NCBI RefSeq assembly: GCF_029626225.1
Contig: NZ_JARUBP010000001.1
Coordinates: 186,001-250,000, forward strand
Direction: 5' to 3'
Origin: Asanoa sp. WMMD1127
GTDB lineage: Bacteria > Actinomycetota > Actinomycetes > Mycobacteriales > Micromonosporaceae
Length of the DNA stretch: 64,000 nt
The notes beneath the pieces are model-generated. The model worked only from the letters and a program-made list of their open reading frames with translations. It was not told the DNA's origin and searched no databases. A program made the position numbers and the translations under genes. This document shows, in pieces, positions 33,810 to 42,801 of the stretch. Numbering within the stretch: the stretch's first letter is position 1; each line of letters opens with the position of its first letter.

Positions 33810-34847
33810 ATGAGAACCCTCCGCGCAGTAGTCGCCGTGGGCGCCGCAGCTCTGCTGCTGGCCACGACGGCCTGCTCCGGCTCCGACGACAAGGCGCCCG
33901 CCGGCAACACCCAGAACGCCGCCTCCGGTCCACTGGAGAAGGTCACCTACATGAGCGGCTTCGGCCTGTTCGGCCGCGAGTCCTATGTGTACGCCGCCAT
34001 CGACAAGGGATACTTCCGGGAGGCCGGCCTCGAGGTCGAGGTCAAGCCGGGCCTGGGCACCAACCCGAACCTCAAGGCGCTGAGCTCCGGCACCGTCCAG
34101 TACGCGTCGATCGACCTCACCGGCGCGTTCCTCGAATACGGCCGGCAAGGTGGCATCAAGGACTTCACCATCGTCGGCGCGGTGCAGCAGCGCTCGCTGA
34201 CCGCGCTGATGGCGCTCGAGGAGAGTGGCATCAGCACGCCGCGCGACCTGGAGAACAAGACGATCGGCGCCCAGCCGGGCTCGGTCAACCAGGTGCTGTT
34301 CCCGACCTACGCGCGACTCGCCGGCATCGACGCGGCCAAGGTGAAGTTCCAGAACGTCGCGCCGCAGCAGCAGCCGCAGCTCCTCGCGTCCAAGAAGGTC
34401 GACGTCATCACCCAGTTCCCCGTCGGCAAGCCCGGCGTCGAGCGGGCGGCCGGCGGCCGGAAGGCGGTCGTGCTGCCGTACACCGACGTGATCACCGACC
34501 TGTTCGGCGGCGCCATCGGCGTTTCCAAGCAGACGGCGCAGGAGAAGCCGGACCAGGTCAAGCGGTTCATGACGGCGCTGCTCAAGGGGCTCTCCGACAC
34601 GATCAACAACCCGCAGGAAGCGGGCCAGATCTACGCCAAGTTCGAGAAGACGCAGCCGCCACCGGTCGCGTCGGCCGAGATGACGCTGATGCGGCCGTAC
34701 GTCGACCTCGGCGCCGGCCTCGGCCAGATCGACCAGGCCCGGGCCGCCCGCAGCATCGCGATCCTGCAGGGCGCGGGCGCGATCCCGGACGGCCTCAAGC
34801 CGGAGGACGTCATCTCGTTCGACCTGATTCCCAAGCCGTCCGCCTGA
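33810..34847 (+). CDS. ABC solute-binding lipoprotein (NMT1/THI5/SsuA-like)
   Basis: The 345-residue protein starts at ATG 33810 (AAGGGA 9 nt upstream). A lipoprotein-type signal (VVAVGAAALLLATTAC) is followed by GSDDKAPAG. The mature part has SsuA/NMT1-like features: YVYAAIDKGYFREAGLEVEVKPG, LKALSSGTVQYASIDLTGAFL, DLENKTIGAQPGSVNQVLFP and KKVDVITQFPV. The substrate may be a sulfonate, nitrile-type or pyrimidine-like compound. The lipobox is slightly unusual (T-T-A-C). First gene of an operon with the permease. Confidence 0.9.
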   Translation: MRTLRAVVAVGAAALLLATTACSGSDDKAPAGNTQNAASGPLEKVTYMSGFGLFGRESYVYAAIDKGYFREAGLEVEVKPGLGTNPNLKALSSGTVQYASIDLTGAFLEYGRQGGIKDFTIVGAVQQRSLTALMALEESGISTPRDLENKTIGAQPGSVNQVLFPTYARLAGIDAAKVKFQNVAPQQQPQLLASKKVDVITQFPVGKPGVERAAGGRKAVVLPYTDVITDLFGGAIGVSKQTAQEKPDQVKRFMTALLKGLSDTINNPQEAGQIYAKFEKTQPPPVASAEMTLMRPYVDLGAGLGQIDQARAARSIAILQGAGAIPDGLKPEDVISFDLIPKPSA

Positions 34848-34852
34848 CCCGC

Positions 34853-34884
34853 GTCGGGGGCGGTGGCCCACGCCGCCCCCCGAC
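34853..34884 (+). terminator. Strong intercistronic hairpin between binding protein and permease genes
   Basis: GTCGGGGGCGG (34853-34863) pairs with CCGCCCCCCGAC (34873-34884) with one bulged base. No U-run follows, so it probably acts as an attenuator or mRNA-stabilising element that gives more binding protein than permease. Confidence 0.65.
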
Positions 34885-34900
34885 CCAGCCTGGAGGATCG

Positions 34901-35659
34901 ATGCACCGGGTCTACGCGATCGGCCTGCCGGTGGCCGGCACCGTGGCCGCCGTCGCGCTCTGGTGGTTGGCCGTCGTCGCGTTCGAGATCGAGCCCTACC
35001 TGGTGCCGACCCCGCCCGAGGTGCTGCGGGTGTTCGCCGACATGCCCGGTGACCTGTTCGCCGAGGCTCGGGTGACGCTGTGGGAAACCTTGGCCGGGTA
35101 CGGCATCTCGGTGGTCGCCGGGGTGCTGATCGGCGCCCTGATCGCGGGCTCGCGCACGGTCGAGCGGGCCGTCTATCCCATGCTGGTCGCGCTCAACGCG
35201 GCGCCCAAGGTGGCGATCGTCCCCCTGCTGATCGTCTGGTTCGGGTTCGACAGCGCGCCGAAGATCGTGATGGCCGTGCTGTTCTGCTTCTTCCCCATCA
35301 CCCTGGCCACGGCGGCCGGGCTGAGCAGCACGCCGGCCGAGCTCGTCGAGCTGACCCGGTCGCTGGACGCGTCGCGGCTGCAGACGTTCGCGAAGATCCG
35401 GTTTCCGGCCGCGCTGCCCCAGATCTTCGTCGGGCTCAAGGTGGCGCTGCCGCTCGCGGTGGTCGGCGCGGTCGTCGGCGAGCTGTTCGCGTCCGACGCC
35501 GGCCTGGGCTATCTGATCACCTCGTCCGGCGGCAGCGGCAACACCGCCCTGGCGTTCGCCTGCGTCGTGCTGCTGTCCGCGATGAGCATCGTGCTGTTCT
35601 ACGCGCTCGCCTCGGTCGAGCGGCTGGTGCTGCCCTGGGTGCGCGGCACCACAGCCTGA
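34901..35659 (+). CDS. ABC transporter permease (SsuC/TauC type)
   Basis: The 252-residue protein has about six membrane helices and the EAA loop ELTRSLDASRLQTFAKIRFPAALPQIFVGLK (about 147-177) that contacts the ATPase. GGAGG lies 5 nt before ATG 34901. It is the transmembrane subunit for the ATPase at 31993 and the binding protein at 33810. It ends 7 bp before the convergent stop of the next gene. Confidence 0.93.
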   Translation: MHRVYAIGLPVAGTVAAVALWWLAVVAFEIEPYLVPTPPEVLRVFADMPGDLFAEARVTLWETLAGYGISVVAGVLIGALIAGSRTVERAVYPMLVALNAAPKVAIVPLLIVWFGFDSAPKIVMAVLFCFFPITLATAAGLSSTPAELVELTRSLDASRLQTFAKIRFPAALPQIFVGLKVALPLAVVGAVVGELFASDAGLGYLITSSGGSGNTALAFACVVLLSAMSIVLFYALASVERLVLPWVRGTTA

Positions 35660-35666
35660 CTGCCCG

Positions 35667-36857
35667 TCAGCCGGCCAGGCGCCAGCGGCCGCCGCGGGCG
35701 ACCAGCATCGTGAGCGACTGGCGCATGAGGCCGGAGTGGTTGTCGGGAGTCAGCCGGATCGCGCCGGAGAGACCGTCCATTTGCGACGTCTCGATCTGGT
35801 CCCGGATCGCGGCCCGGTCCGGCGCCTCCGGGTCGGCGTCGACCCGCACGGCCGCGTCGGTCACCAGCTGCAGCGCGTCGGCCGCGAACGACGCGATGCC
35901 GTGGTAGCTGCCGAACCGGGCCGTGTAGTCGCGGAACCACTGCTTGCGGGCGGCCTTCGCGGGCGTCGTCGCGATCACGTCGTCGATCACCATGGTCTGC
36001 GTGAACACCATCGTGGTGCCGTCGGGAGTGTTGCCGGCGTCGCCGGCGAGGAACAGGTCGCCGGCCGCGCCGGCGTCGAAGTAGAGCCGGCCGCGGTAGT
36101 CGTCCTCGGCCAGCGCGGCGCTGGCCTGGGCGGCCTGCTCGGCGCCCGTCCAGACGAGGATCCCGTCGGGCGCCTTGTCGGCGAGCGAGGCGACGCGCTC
36201 GTCGAGGTCGTCGTCGGTCGGCTTGACGGCCGTCTTGGCCGCCAGTTTCAGGCCGACCTTGCCCAGCTCCCGGTCGAGCGCCTCGACGCCCTCCGCACCG
36301 TAGCCGTCGCGGGTGTGCAGCAGGCCGAGCTTGCGCAACCCGGGCGTGCGGCTCAGCTCGGCGGCGAGCGCGGCGGCGTTGTCGTTGGCGTTGGGACCCA
36401 CCTTGAACAGGAAGCGGCGCTCGGCGACCGGGCTGGCCACGGCGCCGGCGGCGGCCAGCGAGATCGCCGGGATGCCCTGGTCGTTGAGGGTCTTCGCGGC
36501 GTTGACCGCGCACAGGTCGCAGGAGCCGAGGATGATCGCGCTGACCGCCCGGTTCCTGCTGAAGTCGGCGAGGTTCCGCTGGCTCTCCGCCGGATCGGAC
36601 CGGTTGTCCTTGACCTCCAGCCGGACCGTCCGGCCGCCGGTGAGGCCGGACCCGTTGAGCTGGTCGACCCGCAGCTCGAGCGCGCGCTGGAAGGCCCGGC
36701 CCTCGGCCGCGTCGGCGCCCGACAGCTCGAGGTCGGCGGCCACCACGATCGGGCCGCGGACGGTGCCCGCGACCGGGTCGCCACCACCGCAGCCGGCGGC
36801 GGTGACCACGAGCGCGGTCGCCACGAACGCGCGGGCCATCGAATTGACGAGCGTCAC
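35667..36857 (-). CDS. Substrate-binding lipoprotein (Leu/Ile/Val-type, periplasmic-binding fold I)
   Basis: GTG 36857 follows GGAGG by 6 nt. The 396-residue protein has a lipoprotein signal (FVATALVVTAAGC) and a type-I binding domain: GPIVVAADLELSGADAAEGRAFQRALEL, NRSDPAESQRNLADFSRN, AIILGSCDLCAVNAAKTLNDQGIPAISL, LGLLHTRDGYGAEGVEALDREL and YHGIASFAADALQLVTDA. This is the LivJ/urea-type ABC binding family. No permease or ATPase of this type is adjacent, so it may act as an orphan receptor. Divergent from conservon 2 with a 398-bp gap. Confidence 0.88.
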   Translation of the reverse strand: MTLVNSMARAFVATALVVTAAGCGGGDPVAGTVRGPIVVAADLELSGADAAEGRAFQRALELRVDQLNGSGLTGGRTVRLEVKDNRSDPAESQRNLADFSRNRAVSAIILGSCDLCAVNAAKTLNDQGIPAISLAAAGAVASPVAERRFLFKVGPNANDNAAALAAELSRTPGLRKLGLLHTRDGYGAEGVEALDRELGKVGLKLAAKTAVKPTDDDLDERVASLADKAPDGILVWTGAEQAAQASAALAEDDYRGRLYFDAGAAGDLFLAGDAGNTPDGTTMVFTQTMVIDDVIATTPAKAARKQWFRDYTARFGSYHGIASFAADALQLVTDAAVRVDADPEAPDRAAIRDQIETSQMDGLSGAIRLTPDNHSGLMRQSLTMLVARGGRWRLAG

Positions 36858-37255
36858 GGGATGCCTCCTGACCGGAGTTCCTCAGTGGAGAGACGACGAC
36901 CGGGTGCGGCCCGGCAAGCGTTGAGAAACCTTGCCAAGCTCGCTCACTCCGGTCAAGCGCGAGAAATCCACGCATCTGAGTGTCTCGAATCATGGGAATC
37001 AAGTCCGATTGGTGGACATTACTTTGCGTGCGTGGGCGAACACGGAGATCGAGACCCGGCAGCTCAGCGCGTTGTCCGAATGGCCAGGTTGCGGCACCGA
37101 CTGACCGATCCGCACTTGACGACCGTTTACTGCCCGTCTCCCCCTTCCGTACATCGTCAGACTCTGATGAAATCGCCGCCGTGCCGCGTGAGCCGCGGGG
37201 GCGCCGTGACGACCGGTGGCGGACCCGCCACGTAACCCACCACGGAGGCGATGGC
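36858..37255. other. 398-bp divergent promoter region between the binding protein and conservon 2
   Basis: No gene is supported here. The stretch 36920-37150 has lower GC than coding DNA and should hold the promoters for both operons. GGAGG at 37244-37248 is the cvnA2 ribosome site. No palindrome or riboswitch stands out. Confidence 0.5.
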
Positions 37256-40174
37256 GTGAGCACCGGACGGATGACGCTGTCCAACCGCCGCCCGGCAGCC
37301 GCCGGGCTGGAGCGCCGCGGGTTCCCGCGGCTCGCCGACGCGCGCATCCGGTCCAAGCTCGGCCTGCTGCTGCTGGTGCCGCTGATCGCCGTCGTCGCGC
37401 TCGCCGCGGTCCGGCTGGTCGACGTGTCCCGCCAGGCGTCCGACGCGACGCTCATCCGCTCCCTCAGCGAGCTGTCGATCGACGTATCGGCGTTGACGCA
37501 GAACCTGCACAAGGAGCGGATGGCCGCCGCCGCGTTCCTGGCCACGCCGGAGGCCAGGACCGACGCCTACAACCTGCGCGTGCGCGGCACGGACGAGCTG
37601 GTGGTGACCTACCGCGCCCGCCGGGCCAACCTGCCCGACCTCCCGGACACGGTCCGCGACCGGCTCGCCGCGATCGACGGCCACCTGGCCGGGCTCGCCG
37701 GCATCCGCGAGGAGACGCTGGCCCGCGGGCAGATGTCGGTCGCCGAGGCGGTGCTGCGCTATGGGGTGGTCCTCAACGACCTCGTGGCGTACGGCGAGGC
37801 GCTCGGTCAGGTGTCCGGCGAGGGCGACCTCGCGGAGAGCCTGCGGGCCATGGCCGCATTCGCCCGCGCCAAGGTCGCCACCGCCGAGGAGGAGGCGGTC
37901 GTCTTCGTCGCGCTGACCTCCGGCGGCCTGAGCGAGGAGCAGTTCTCCGCCTTCGTCGCGACGCTGACGAGCCAGCAGGAGGCGTTCGTCGCGTTCGCCG
38001 GCTCGGCGTCGGCCGCGCAGCGGGCGGCGGTCGACCGGACCGTGACCGGCGACGCGTCCCTGCTGGCCGACCAGGTCTCCGCCCAGCTGACCCGCTCGGT
38101 CGGCGAGCCGGCGCCGTTCCCGGCCGCGGTCGGCAGCCCCGCGATCGGCGCGGTCACCGACCTGATGCGCTACGCCGAGACCAACCTCGAACGCGACCTG
38201 CTCGGCCAGGCCGACGACGCCCGCTCCGCCGCCGTGCGGCAGGCCACCGTCGAGGGCACGCTCGTGCTCACCGTGCTGCTGATCGCGGTGCTGCTGGCGA
38301 TCGTCATCGCCCGGTCGCTCAACCGCTCGCTGTTCCGCCTGCGCGACGGCGCGCTGACCGTGGCCAACCACAGCCTGCCCGAGAGCGTCGCCCGGCTGCG
38401 CGAGCTCGAGAAGGTCGGCGAGGGGGGCGTCGAGGAGATCGTCAGCGAGGTACGCGACCCGATCCAGCTGACCAACCGCGACGAGGTGGGCGAGGTCGCC
38501 GTCGCCTTCAACGTGGTGCACCGCGAGGCGGTGCGGATCGCGGCCGAACAGGCGGCGCTGCGCACCAGCGTCTCCGCGATGTTCCTGACGCTCGCCCGGC
38601 GCAGCCAGACGCTGGTCGACCGGATCATCGGCGAGCTCGACTCGATCGAGCGCGGCGAGGAGGACCCGAAGCGGCTGGCCAAGCTGTTCGTCCTCGACCA
38701 CCTGGCGACCCGGATGCGCCGCAACGACGAGAATCTCCTCGTGCTGGCCGGCGCCGACACCGCGCCGCCGCGCCGCGAGGACGCGCTGCTGATCGACGCG
38801 CTGCGCGCCGCACAGTCCGAAGTGGAGTTCTACAACCGGATCGAGTTCGGCACCGTCGACCCCGACATCTCCGTGTCGGCGCACGCCGTCAACGACGTCG
38901 TGCGGATCCTCTCCGAGCTGCTCGACAACGCCACCCGGTTCTCGCCGCCCAACACGGTGGTGGTGGCCGACGCCCGGCGGATCCGGGACTACGTCGTCGT
39001 GCAGGTCGAGGACCGCGGCCTCGGCCTCGACGACGACCAGCTCGAGGTGCTCAACCACCGCCTGCGGTCGCCGTCGCCGGTCGACGTCTCCGCGTTCCGG
39101 TTGATGGGCCTGGCCGTGGTGTCCCGGCTCGCGGCCCGCTACCGCATCCTGGTCGAACTGCGCCGCACCCTCGACCAGGGCACGGTCGCGCTGGTCACGC
39201 TGCCCGCCGAGATCGTGGTGCTGCCGCAGGCGGGCCGGCCGCCGACGCTGCTGCCCCGCAAGCGGGTGCCGGCCGGGGCGGAGGTCGGCGGCGCGGCCGC
39301 CAGCAACGGCCATGTGCCCGGTGGCAGCGCCTGGGCCAACCGCGCGTCGGCCACCACCCTGGCGGAGCCGCCGCCCACGCCGGCGCAGTGGGACGTGCCC
39401 CTGCCGCAGCGCCCCGGCTTCGCCACCGACCCACTGCCACCCGCCGCGACGCCGATGGCCGGCGGTGGTTTCCCACGGCCACCCGTCGCGGGTGGCGACT
39501 CAGCCCTGCTCGCCGAGCCCAACCGGGAGGCGACCACCGAAATGCCGATCTTCCGGGAGATGGAAGCCGTCTGGTTCCAGTCCCACGGCCACAGCTCGAC
39601 CCAGATCCTCAACCTCCCGGGCGACGCCTTGCCCCCGCCACGCCCGACCGCCGCTCCGGTTCCGCCGGGCGCCGGGTCCGTCCCGCCGATGGCCGCACCG
39701 GTTCCGCCGGGCGCCGGGTCCGTCCCGCCGATGGCCGCACCGGGTCGCGGGCCGCTCTTGCCGGGCGCCGAGCCGGTGGTGCTCGCTCCTGCCGCCGCAC
39801 CATCGCCGGCGCCCATGCCACCACCCGTACCGCCGCCCGTTCCGCCCACCGTCCCGCCCCAGCGGACCGCCCCCGTCGGGGACCGGTCGGCGGGCGGCGA
39901 CGATCTCTGGCGTACCGCTGCCGATGAGGGTTGGGACCGGGCGACCAAGGCCGCGAGCCCCTTGGCCGGCGGCACCACCCGCTCCGGCCTGCCGAAGCGG
40001 GTGCCGCAGGCCCAGCTCGTCCCCGGCGGCGTGGAGACCCGGCCGAGCCAGGGCGTCAAACGGGCGCCGGAAGAGGTCCGCGGGCTGCTCTCCGCCTACC
40101 ACCGCGGCGTGCAACGCGGCCGGGTCGCCGGCGCCGAGCTCGACAACACCCCACCGAGCAAGGAGAACCGATGA
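37256..40174 (+). CDS. cvnA: Conservon sensor histidine-kinase-like protein CvnA (copy 2)
   Basis: The 972-residue protein starts at GTG 37256, 7 nt after GGAGG. TM1 is at about 36-56 ([21 protein letters not shown]), an extracytoplasmic NIT-type helical domain at 60-330, TM2 at about 336-358 ([20 protein letters not shown]), HAMP at 360-440, a dimerisation helix with [21 protein letters not shown], and a GHKL ATPase domain with [23 protein letters not shown] and [14 protein letters not shown] (about 540-670). The last 300 residues are P/A/G-rich and disordered, with a 14-residue tandem duplication. It is a paralogue of the protein at 1250-3982 with different sensor and tail sequences. The stop overlaps the cvnB start (ATGA). 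Confidence 0.93.
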   Translation: MSTGRMTLSNRRPAAAGLERRGFPRLADARIRSKLGLLLLVPLIAVVALAAVRLVDVSRQASDATLIRSLSELSIDVSALTQNLHKERMAAAAFLATPEARTDAYNLRVRGTDELVVTYRARRANLPDLPDTVRDRLAAIDGHLAGLAGIREETLARGQMSVAEAVLRYGVVLNDLVAYGEALGQVSGEGDLAESLRAMAAFARAKVATAEEEAVVFVALTSGGLSEEQFSAFVATLTSQQEAFVAFAGSASAAQRAAVDRTVTGDASLLADQVSAQLTRSVGEPAPFPAAVGSPAIGAVTDLMRYAETNLERDLLGQADDARSAAVRQATVEGTLVLTVLLIAVLLAIVIARSLNRSLFRLRDGALTVANHSLPESVARLRELEKVGEGGVEEIVSEVRDPIQLTNRDEVGEVAVAFNVVHREAVRIAAEQAALRTSVSAMFLTLARRSQTLVDRIIGELDSIERGEEDPKRLAKLFVLDHLATRMRRNDENLLVLAGADTAPPRREDALLIDALRAAQSEVEFYNRIEFGTVDPDISVSAHAVNDVVRILSELLDNATRFSPPNTVVVADARRIRDYVVVQVEDRGLGLDDDQLEVLNHRLRSPSPVDVSAFRLMGLAVVSRLAARYRILVELRRTLDQGTVALVTLPAEIVVLPQAGRPPTLLPRKRVPAGAEVGGAAASNGHVPGGSAWANRASATTLAEPPPTPAQWDVPLPQRPGFATDPLPPAATPMAGGGFPRPPVAGGDSALLAEPNREATTEMPIFREMEAVWFQSHGHSSTQILNLPGDALPPPRPTAAPVPPGAGSVPPMAAPVPPGAGSVPPMAAPGRGPLLPGAEPVVLAPAAAPSPAPMPPPVPPPVPPTVPPQRTAPVGDRSAGGDDLWRTAADEGWDRATKAASPLAGGTTRSGLPKRVPQAQLVPGGVETRPSQGVKRAPEEVRGLLSAYHRGVQRGRVAGAELDNTPPSKENR
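39653..39736 (+). repeat. 42-bp tandem duplication in cvnA2
   Basis: Two near-identical 42-bp units encode [14 protein letters not shown] twice within the proline-rich tail. The frame is kept. It looks like a recent slippage event in a low-complexity linker. Confidence 0.9.
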
Positions 40175-40587
40175 ACAGGGCACCGACCATGGGCGACATG
40201 GCCTGGCTGCTGAGCAACTTCGCCGACAGCGTGGCCGGCATCGCCCACGTGGTCGCGGTATCGGCCGACGGTCTCCTGCTCGCCTCCTCCCGGGACCTGC
40301 CGGCCGACCGGGCCGACCAGCTCGCCGCGATCACGTCCGGCGTGGTGAGCCTGACCAGCGGCGCCGCCCGGATGTTCGACGGCGGCAACGTGCTGCAAAC
40401 CGTTATCGAGATGCACAGTGGATACCTGTTCCTGATGTCCATCAGCGACGGTTCGTCGATGGCCGTGCTGGCCGCCCGCAACAGCGACGTCGGCCAGGTC
40501 GGCTACGAGATGGCCCTGCTGGTCGAGCGCGTCGGCAAGGCCCTGTCGCCGGAGCGCCGCGAAGCCGCGATCGGCCGCCGGTCCTAG
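40171..40587 (+). CDS. cvnB: Roadblock/LC7 family protein CvnB (copy 2)
   Basis: The 138-residue protein starts at ATG 40171, overlapping the cvnA2 stop by 4 bp, after AAGGAG. It has the roadblock signature [103 protein letters not shown]. It is the expected partner of the CvnD GTPase encoded at 40987. Cytosolic. Confidence 0.94.
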   Translation: MNRAPTMGDMAWLLSNFADSVAGIAHVVAVSADGLLLASSRDLPADRADQLAAITSGVVSLTSGAARMFDGGNVLQTVIEMHSGYLFLMSISDGSSMAVLAARNSDVGQVGYEMALLVERVGKALSPERREAAIGRRS

Positions 40588-40640
40588 CGCCATGCACAGT
40601 GAAGTGCCGCCCCCGCACAGCAGTGAGGAGGTAACCGCGC

Positions 40641-41006
40641 ATGGAACCGCCGCACGGCGATCCCCGCGGCGCGCTGGTGCGCCCGTACGCGGTTACCCGC
40701 GGCCGAACCGAGCCGTCCCGGCACATCGCGCTGGAAGCGGTGCTCTCGGCCAGCGAGCGGGCGGTGGTCGAGGCCCGGTTCGCGGGGCACGACAAGTACC
40801 GCATCGCGCAGATCTGCCAGTCGACGCCCCAGTCGCTGGCGGAGATCGCCGCGTACACCCGGCTTCCGCTCGGTGTCGCCCGGGTGATCGTCGCCGACAT
40901 GGTCGCCGAGGGCCTGCTGACGCTGCACAGCGCCGCACCCGCGCAACGGTATGAGGAGCGGATGGAAGTGTTGGAGAGGGTGCTAAGTGGACTACGCAGG
41001 CTCTGA
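40641..41006 (+). CDS. cvnC: DUF742 protein CvnC (copy 2)
   Basis: The 121-residue protein begins at ATG 40641 with its own GAGGAGG site, 53 bp after cvnB; in copy 1 these genes overlap. It contains LVRPYAVTRGRTEPSRHIALEAVL and the winged-helix-like DKYRIAQICQSTPQSLAEIAAYTRLPLGVARVIVADMVAEGLL. The end overlaps the cvnD start by 20 bp, exactly as in copy 1. Confidence 0.93.
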   Translation: MEPPHGDPRGALVRPYAVTRGRTEPSRHIALEAVLSASERAVVEARFAGHDKYRIAQICQSTPQSLAEIAAYTRLPLGVARVIVADMVAEGLLTLHSAAPAQRYEERMEVLERVLSGLRRL

Positions 41007-41601
41007 CCGCGGCCACGGGCCGGGCATCATCTCGGCGAAGATCGTGATCGCCGGGGGCTTCGGCGTGGGCAAGACCACGATGGTCGGCGCCGTCTCCGAG
41101 ATCACCCCGTTGACCACCGAGGCGCTGCTGACCCAGGCCGGCGAGGGGATCGACGACCGCTCGAAGGTGCCCGGCAAGGAGACCACGACCGTCGCGATGG
41201 ACTTCGGCCGGATCACCATGGCCGACGACCTCATCCTCTATCTGTTCGGCACGCCCGGCCAGACCCGGTTCTGGTTCATGTGGGACGAGATCATCCGCGG
41301 CGCGGTCGGCGCGGTGGTGCTCGTCGACACCCGGCGGATCAGCGACGCGTTCGCGCCCCTCGACTATTTCGAGAACCAGAACCTGCCGTACATGGTGGCG
41401 CTCAACTGTTTCGACGGCGCGCCCGTCTACGAGGTCGACGAGGTGCGCGAGGCGCTCGCCATCTCCCCCAGGGTGCCGCTGGTGCTGACCGACGCGCGCC
41501 GGCGGGCGGCCGTCAAGGAGACGCTGATCGCGGTCGTGCAGCACGCGATGCAGGCGCTGCGCGAGGAGTTCGGCCGCGGCACGCCGACGCCGGTCGGCTA
41601 G
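40987..41601 (+). CDS. cvnD: Small Ras-like ATP/GTP-binding protein CvnD (copy 2)
   Basis: The 204-residue GTPase starts at GTG 40987. It has P-loop GGFGVGKTT (about 22-30), TTTVAMDFGRI (about 65-75), FGTPGQTRFWFMWDE (about 86-100) and the base-recognition loop NCFDG (about 143-147). It differs from copy 1 by T for D after GTPGQ and in the C-terminal helices. It is expected to work with CvnA-C of copy 2; cross-talk with copy 1 is possible given the similarity. Confidence 0.95.
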   Translation: MDYAGSDRGHGPGIISAKIVIAGGFGVGKTTMVGAVSEITPLTTEALLTQAGEGIDDRSKVPGKETTTVAMDFGRITMADDLILYLFGTPGQTRFWFMWDEIIRGAVGAVVLVDTRRISDAFAPLDYFENQNLPYMVALNCFDGAPVYEVDEVREALAISPRVPLVLTDARRRAAVKETLIAVVQHAMQALREEFGRGTPTPVG

Positions 41602-41623
41602 CCGCGGCCGAACCCGGCGAGAG

Positions 41624-42610
41624 CTAGAAGCGCAGGTTGGCCAGGTAGTTGTAGCCCACCCGGGCCGTGTCGATCGCCTGGGCCGGCTGGCGCGGGTCGG
41701 TGCCCGCGTCGTCCCGCTCGATGATGAACTCGTCGATGCCCGCCTCGCGCCCGTGCCGGAAGATCCGGGCGAAGTCGATCAGGCCCTGACCGGCGTCCTC
41801 GAACGAGCCGTCGGCGTTCATGTCCTTGACGTGGAACTGCTTGATCCGACCGCGGTTCTCGTGGATGACGTCGACCGGGTCGTGCGCGCCCCGGGTGACC
41901 CAGAACAGGTCGACCTCGAGGTGCACCAGGTCGGGGTCGGTCTCCTGGGTGATGATGTCGAAGCCGGTGGTGGTGCCACCGTCGAGGCGGAAGAACTCGA
42001 AGTGGTGGTTGTGGTAGCCGAAGCGCAGCCCGGCACGCCTGGCCAGCGCGCCGGCCTTGTTGAGGTCGCGGGCGAACGCCCGGTAGGTCGCCGAGTCGCG
42101 GATGACGCCGTTGGCGCCCACGCCGAAGAACGGGTGGACGATGTAGCGCTGGCCCAACAGCTTGGCGTCGGCCAACGCGGCCTGCCACGTCGCGGCGTCG
42201 AACGGCTGCGGGATGCCGACGTGACCGGAGGTCGCCCGCAGCCCGGCGGCGTCGAGTTCGGCCTTGAACTGCGCGGCGGTGCGGCCGACGAAGCCGGCGT
42301 GCTCGACCCGGGTGTAGCCGATGTCGGCCAGCGCCCGCAGCGTGCCCGGCAGGTCGGCGGCCAGCTGGTCGCGCAGGGTGTAGAGCTGCACGCTGATGTG
42401 GTCGCGGGGCACCCGGCCGCGGCCGCTGCCGCCGCGCTCGCCCGCGCTGGCCGGGGTGGCGCCGGCGGCCAGCCCGCCCACGGCGCCGACGGCCCCCGCC
42501 GCCGCGGCGACGGTCGCGGCCCGCAGCGCGCCGCGCCGGGTCAGGGTGTGCAGCTGCTCCTCCGCCAACGGCGGGACGCTCTGGTGTGCTTCGTTACCGG
42601 TGACGCACAT
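41624..42610 (-). CDS. Tat-exported sugar phosphate isomerase/epimerase-like (AP endonuclease 2 fold) protein
   Basis: The 328-residue protein starts at ATG 42610 (AGGAGG 10 nt upstream). The N-terminus has a twin-arginine signal (TLTRRGALRAATVAAAAGAVGAVGGLAAGATPASA). The mature part is a xylose-isomerase-like TIM barrel: ISVQLYTLRDQLAADLPGTLRALADIGYTRVEHAG, FGYHNHHFEFF, HLEVDLFWVTRGAHDPVDVI, IKQFHVKDM and DEFIIERDDAG. Metal ligands E/H/D are visible at HNHHFEF, EVDLFW and HVKDM. Such secreted enzymes act on unknown sugars or cyclitols. Divergent from the thiol transferase gene. Confidence 0.9.
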   Translation of the reverse strand: MCVTGNEAHQSVPPLAEEQLHTLTRRGALRAATVAAAAGAVGAVGGLAAGATPASAGERGGSGRGRVPRDHISVQLYTLRDQLAADLPGTLRALADIGYTRVEHAGFVGRTAAQFKAELDAAGLRATSGHVGIPQPFDAATWQAALADAKLLGQRYIVHPFFGVGANGVIRDSATYRAFARDLNKAGALARRAGLRFGYHNHHFEFFRLDGGTTTGFDIITQETDPDLVHLEVDLFWVTRGAHDPVDVIHENRGRIKQFHVKDMNADGSFEDAGQGLIDFARIFRHGREAGIDEFIIERDDAGTDPRQPAQAIDTARVGYNYLANLRF

Positions 42611-42650
42611 GGATGGATGCCTCCTGGCGTTCGGGACGGGAAACTCGACC

Positions 42651-42662
42651 AGCATCGATGCT
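42651..42662. promoter_or_regulatory. AGCATCGATGCT palindrome
   Basis: A perfect 12-bp palindrome 41 bp upstream of the isomerase-like gene start. It shares GCATCGA with the larger inverted repeat at 42717-42742, so both may bind the same regulator. Confidence 0.55.
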
Positions 42663-42716
42663 CGGTCAAGCTACCGCGCTCCGCCACTCGAGAGGAAGAT
42701 CTGGATGACCGGAAGG

Positions 42717-42742
42717 CTTGTCGATGCGGCAGCATCGACAAG
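42717..42742. promoter_or_regulatory. 26-bp inverted repeat CTTGTCGATGC-N4-GCATCGACAAG
   Basis: Perfect 11-bp arms with the centre GGCA, 60 bp before the thiol transferase start. Size and symmetry fit a repressor operator; it may instead form an RNA hairpin. No regulator gene lies next to it. Confidence 0.65.
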
Positions 42743-42801
42743 GCTGAGGACGGGCGGGGCTGGCACTGCGGTCCGGCGGTTGGCGAGGCAGTATGGGACG
42801 C

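Noticed and set aside
32757-34871. Long minus-strand frames over the binding-protein gene that extend the LLM or ABC genes
   Set aside because: They run antisense through the clearly coding plus-strand gene and the true starts at 33668 and 32760 have normal N-termini.
36980-37255. 92-codon N-terminal extension of CvnA2
   Set aside because: It lacks a ribosome site and hydrophobic or conserved parts, whereas GTG 37256 has a good GGAGG and leads directly into the normal N-terminus.
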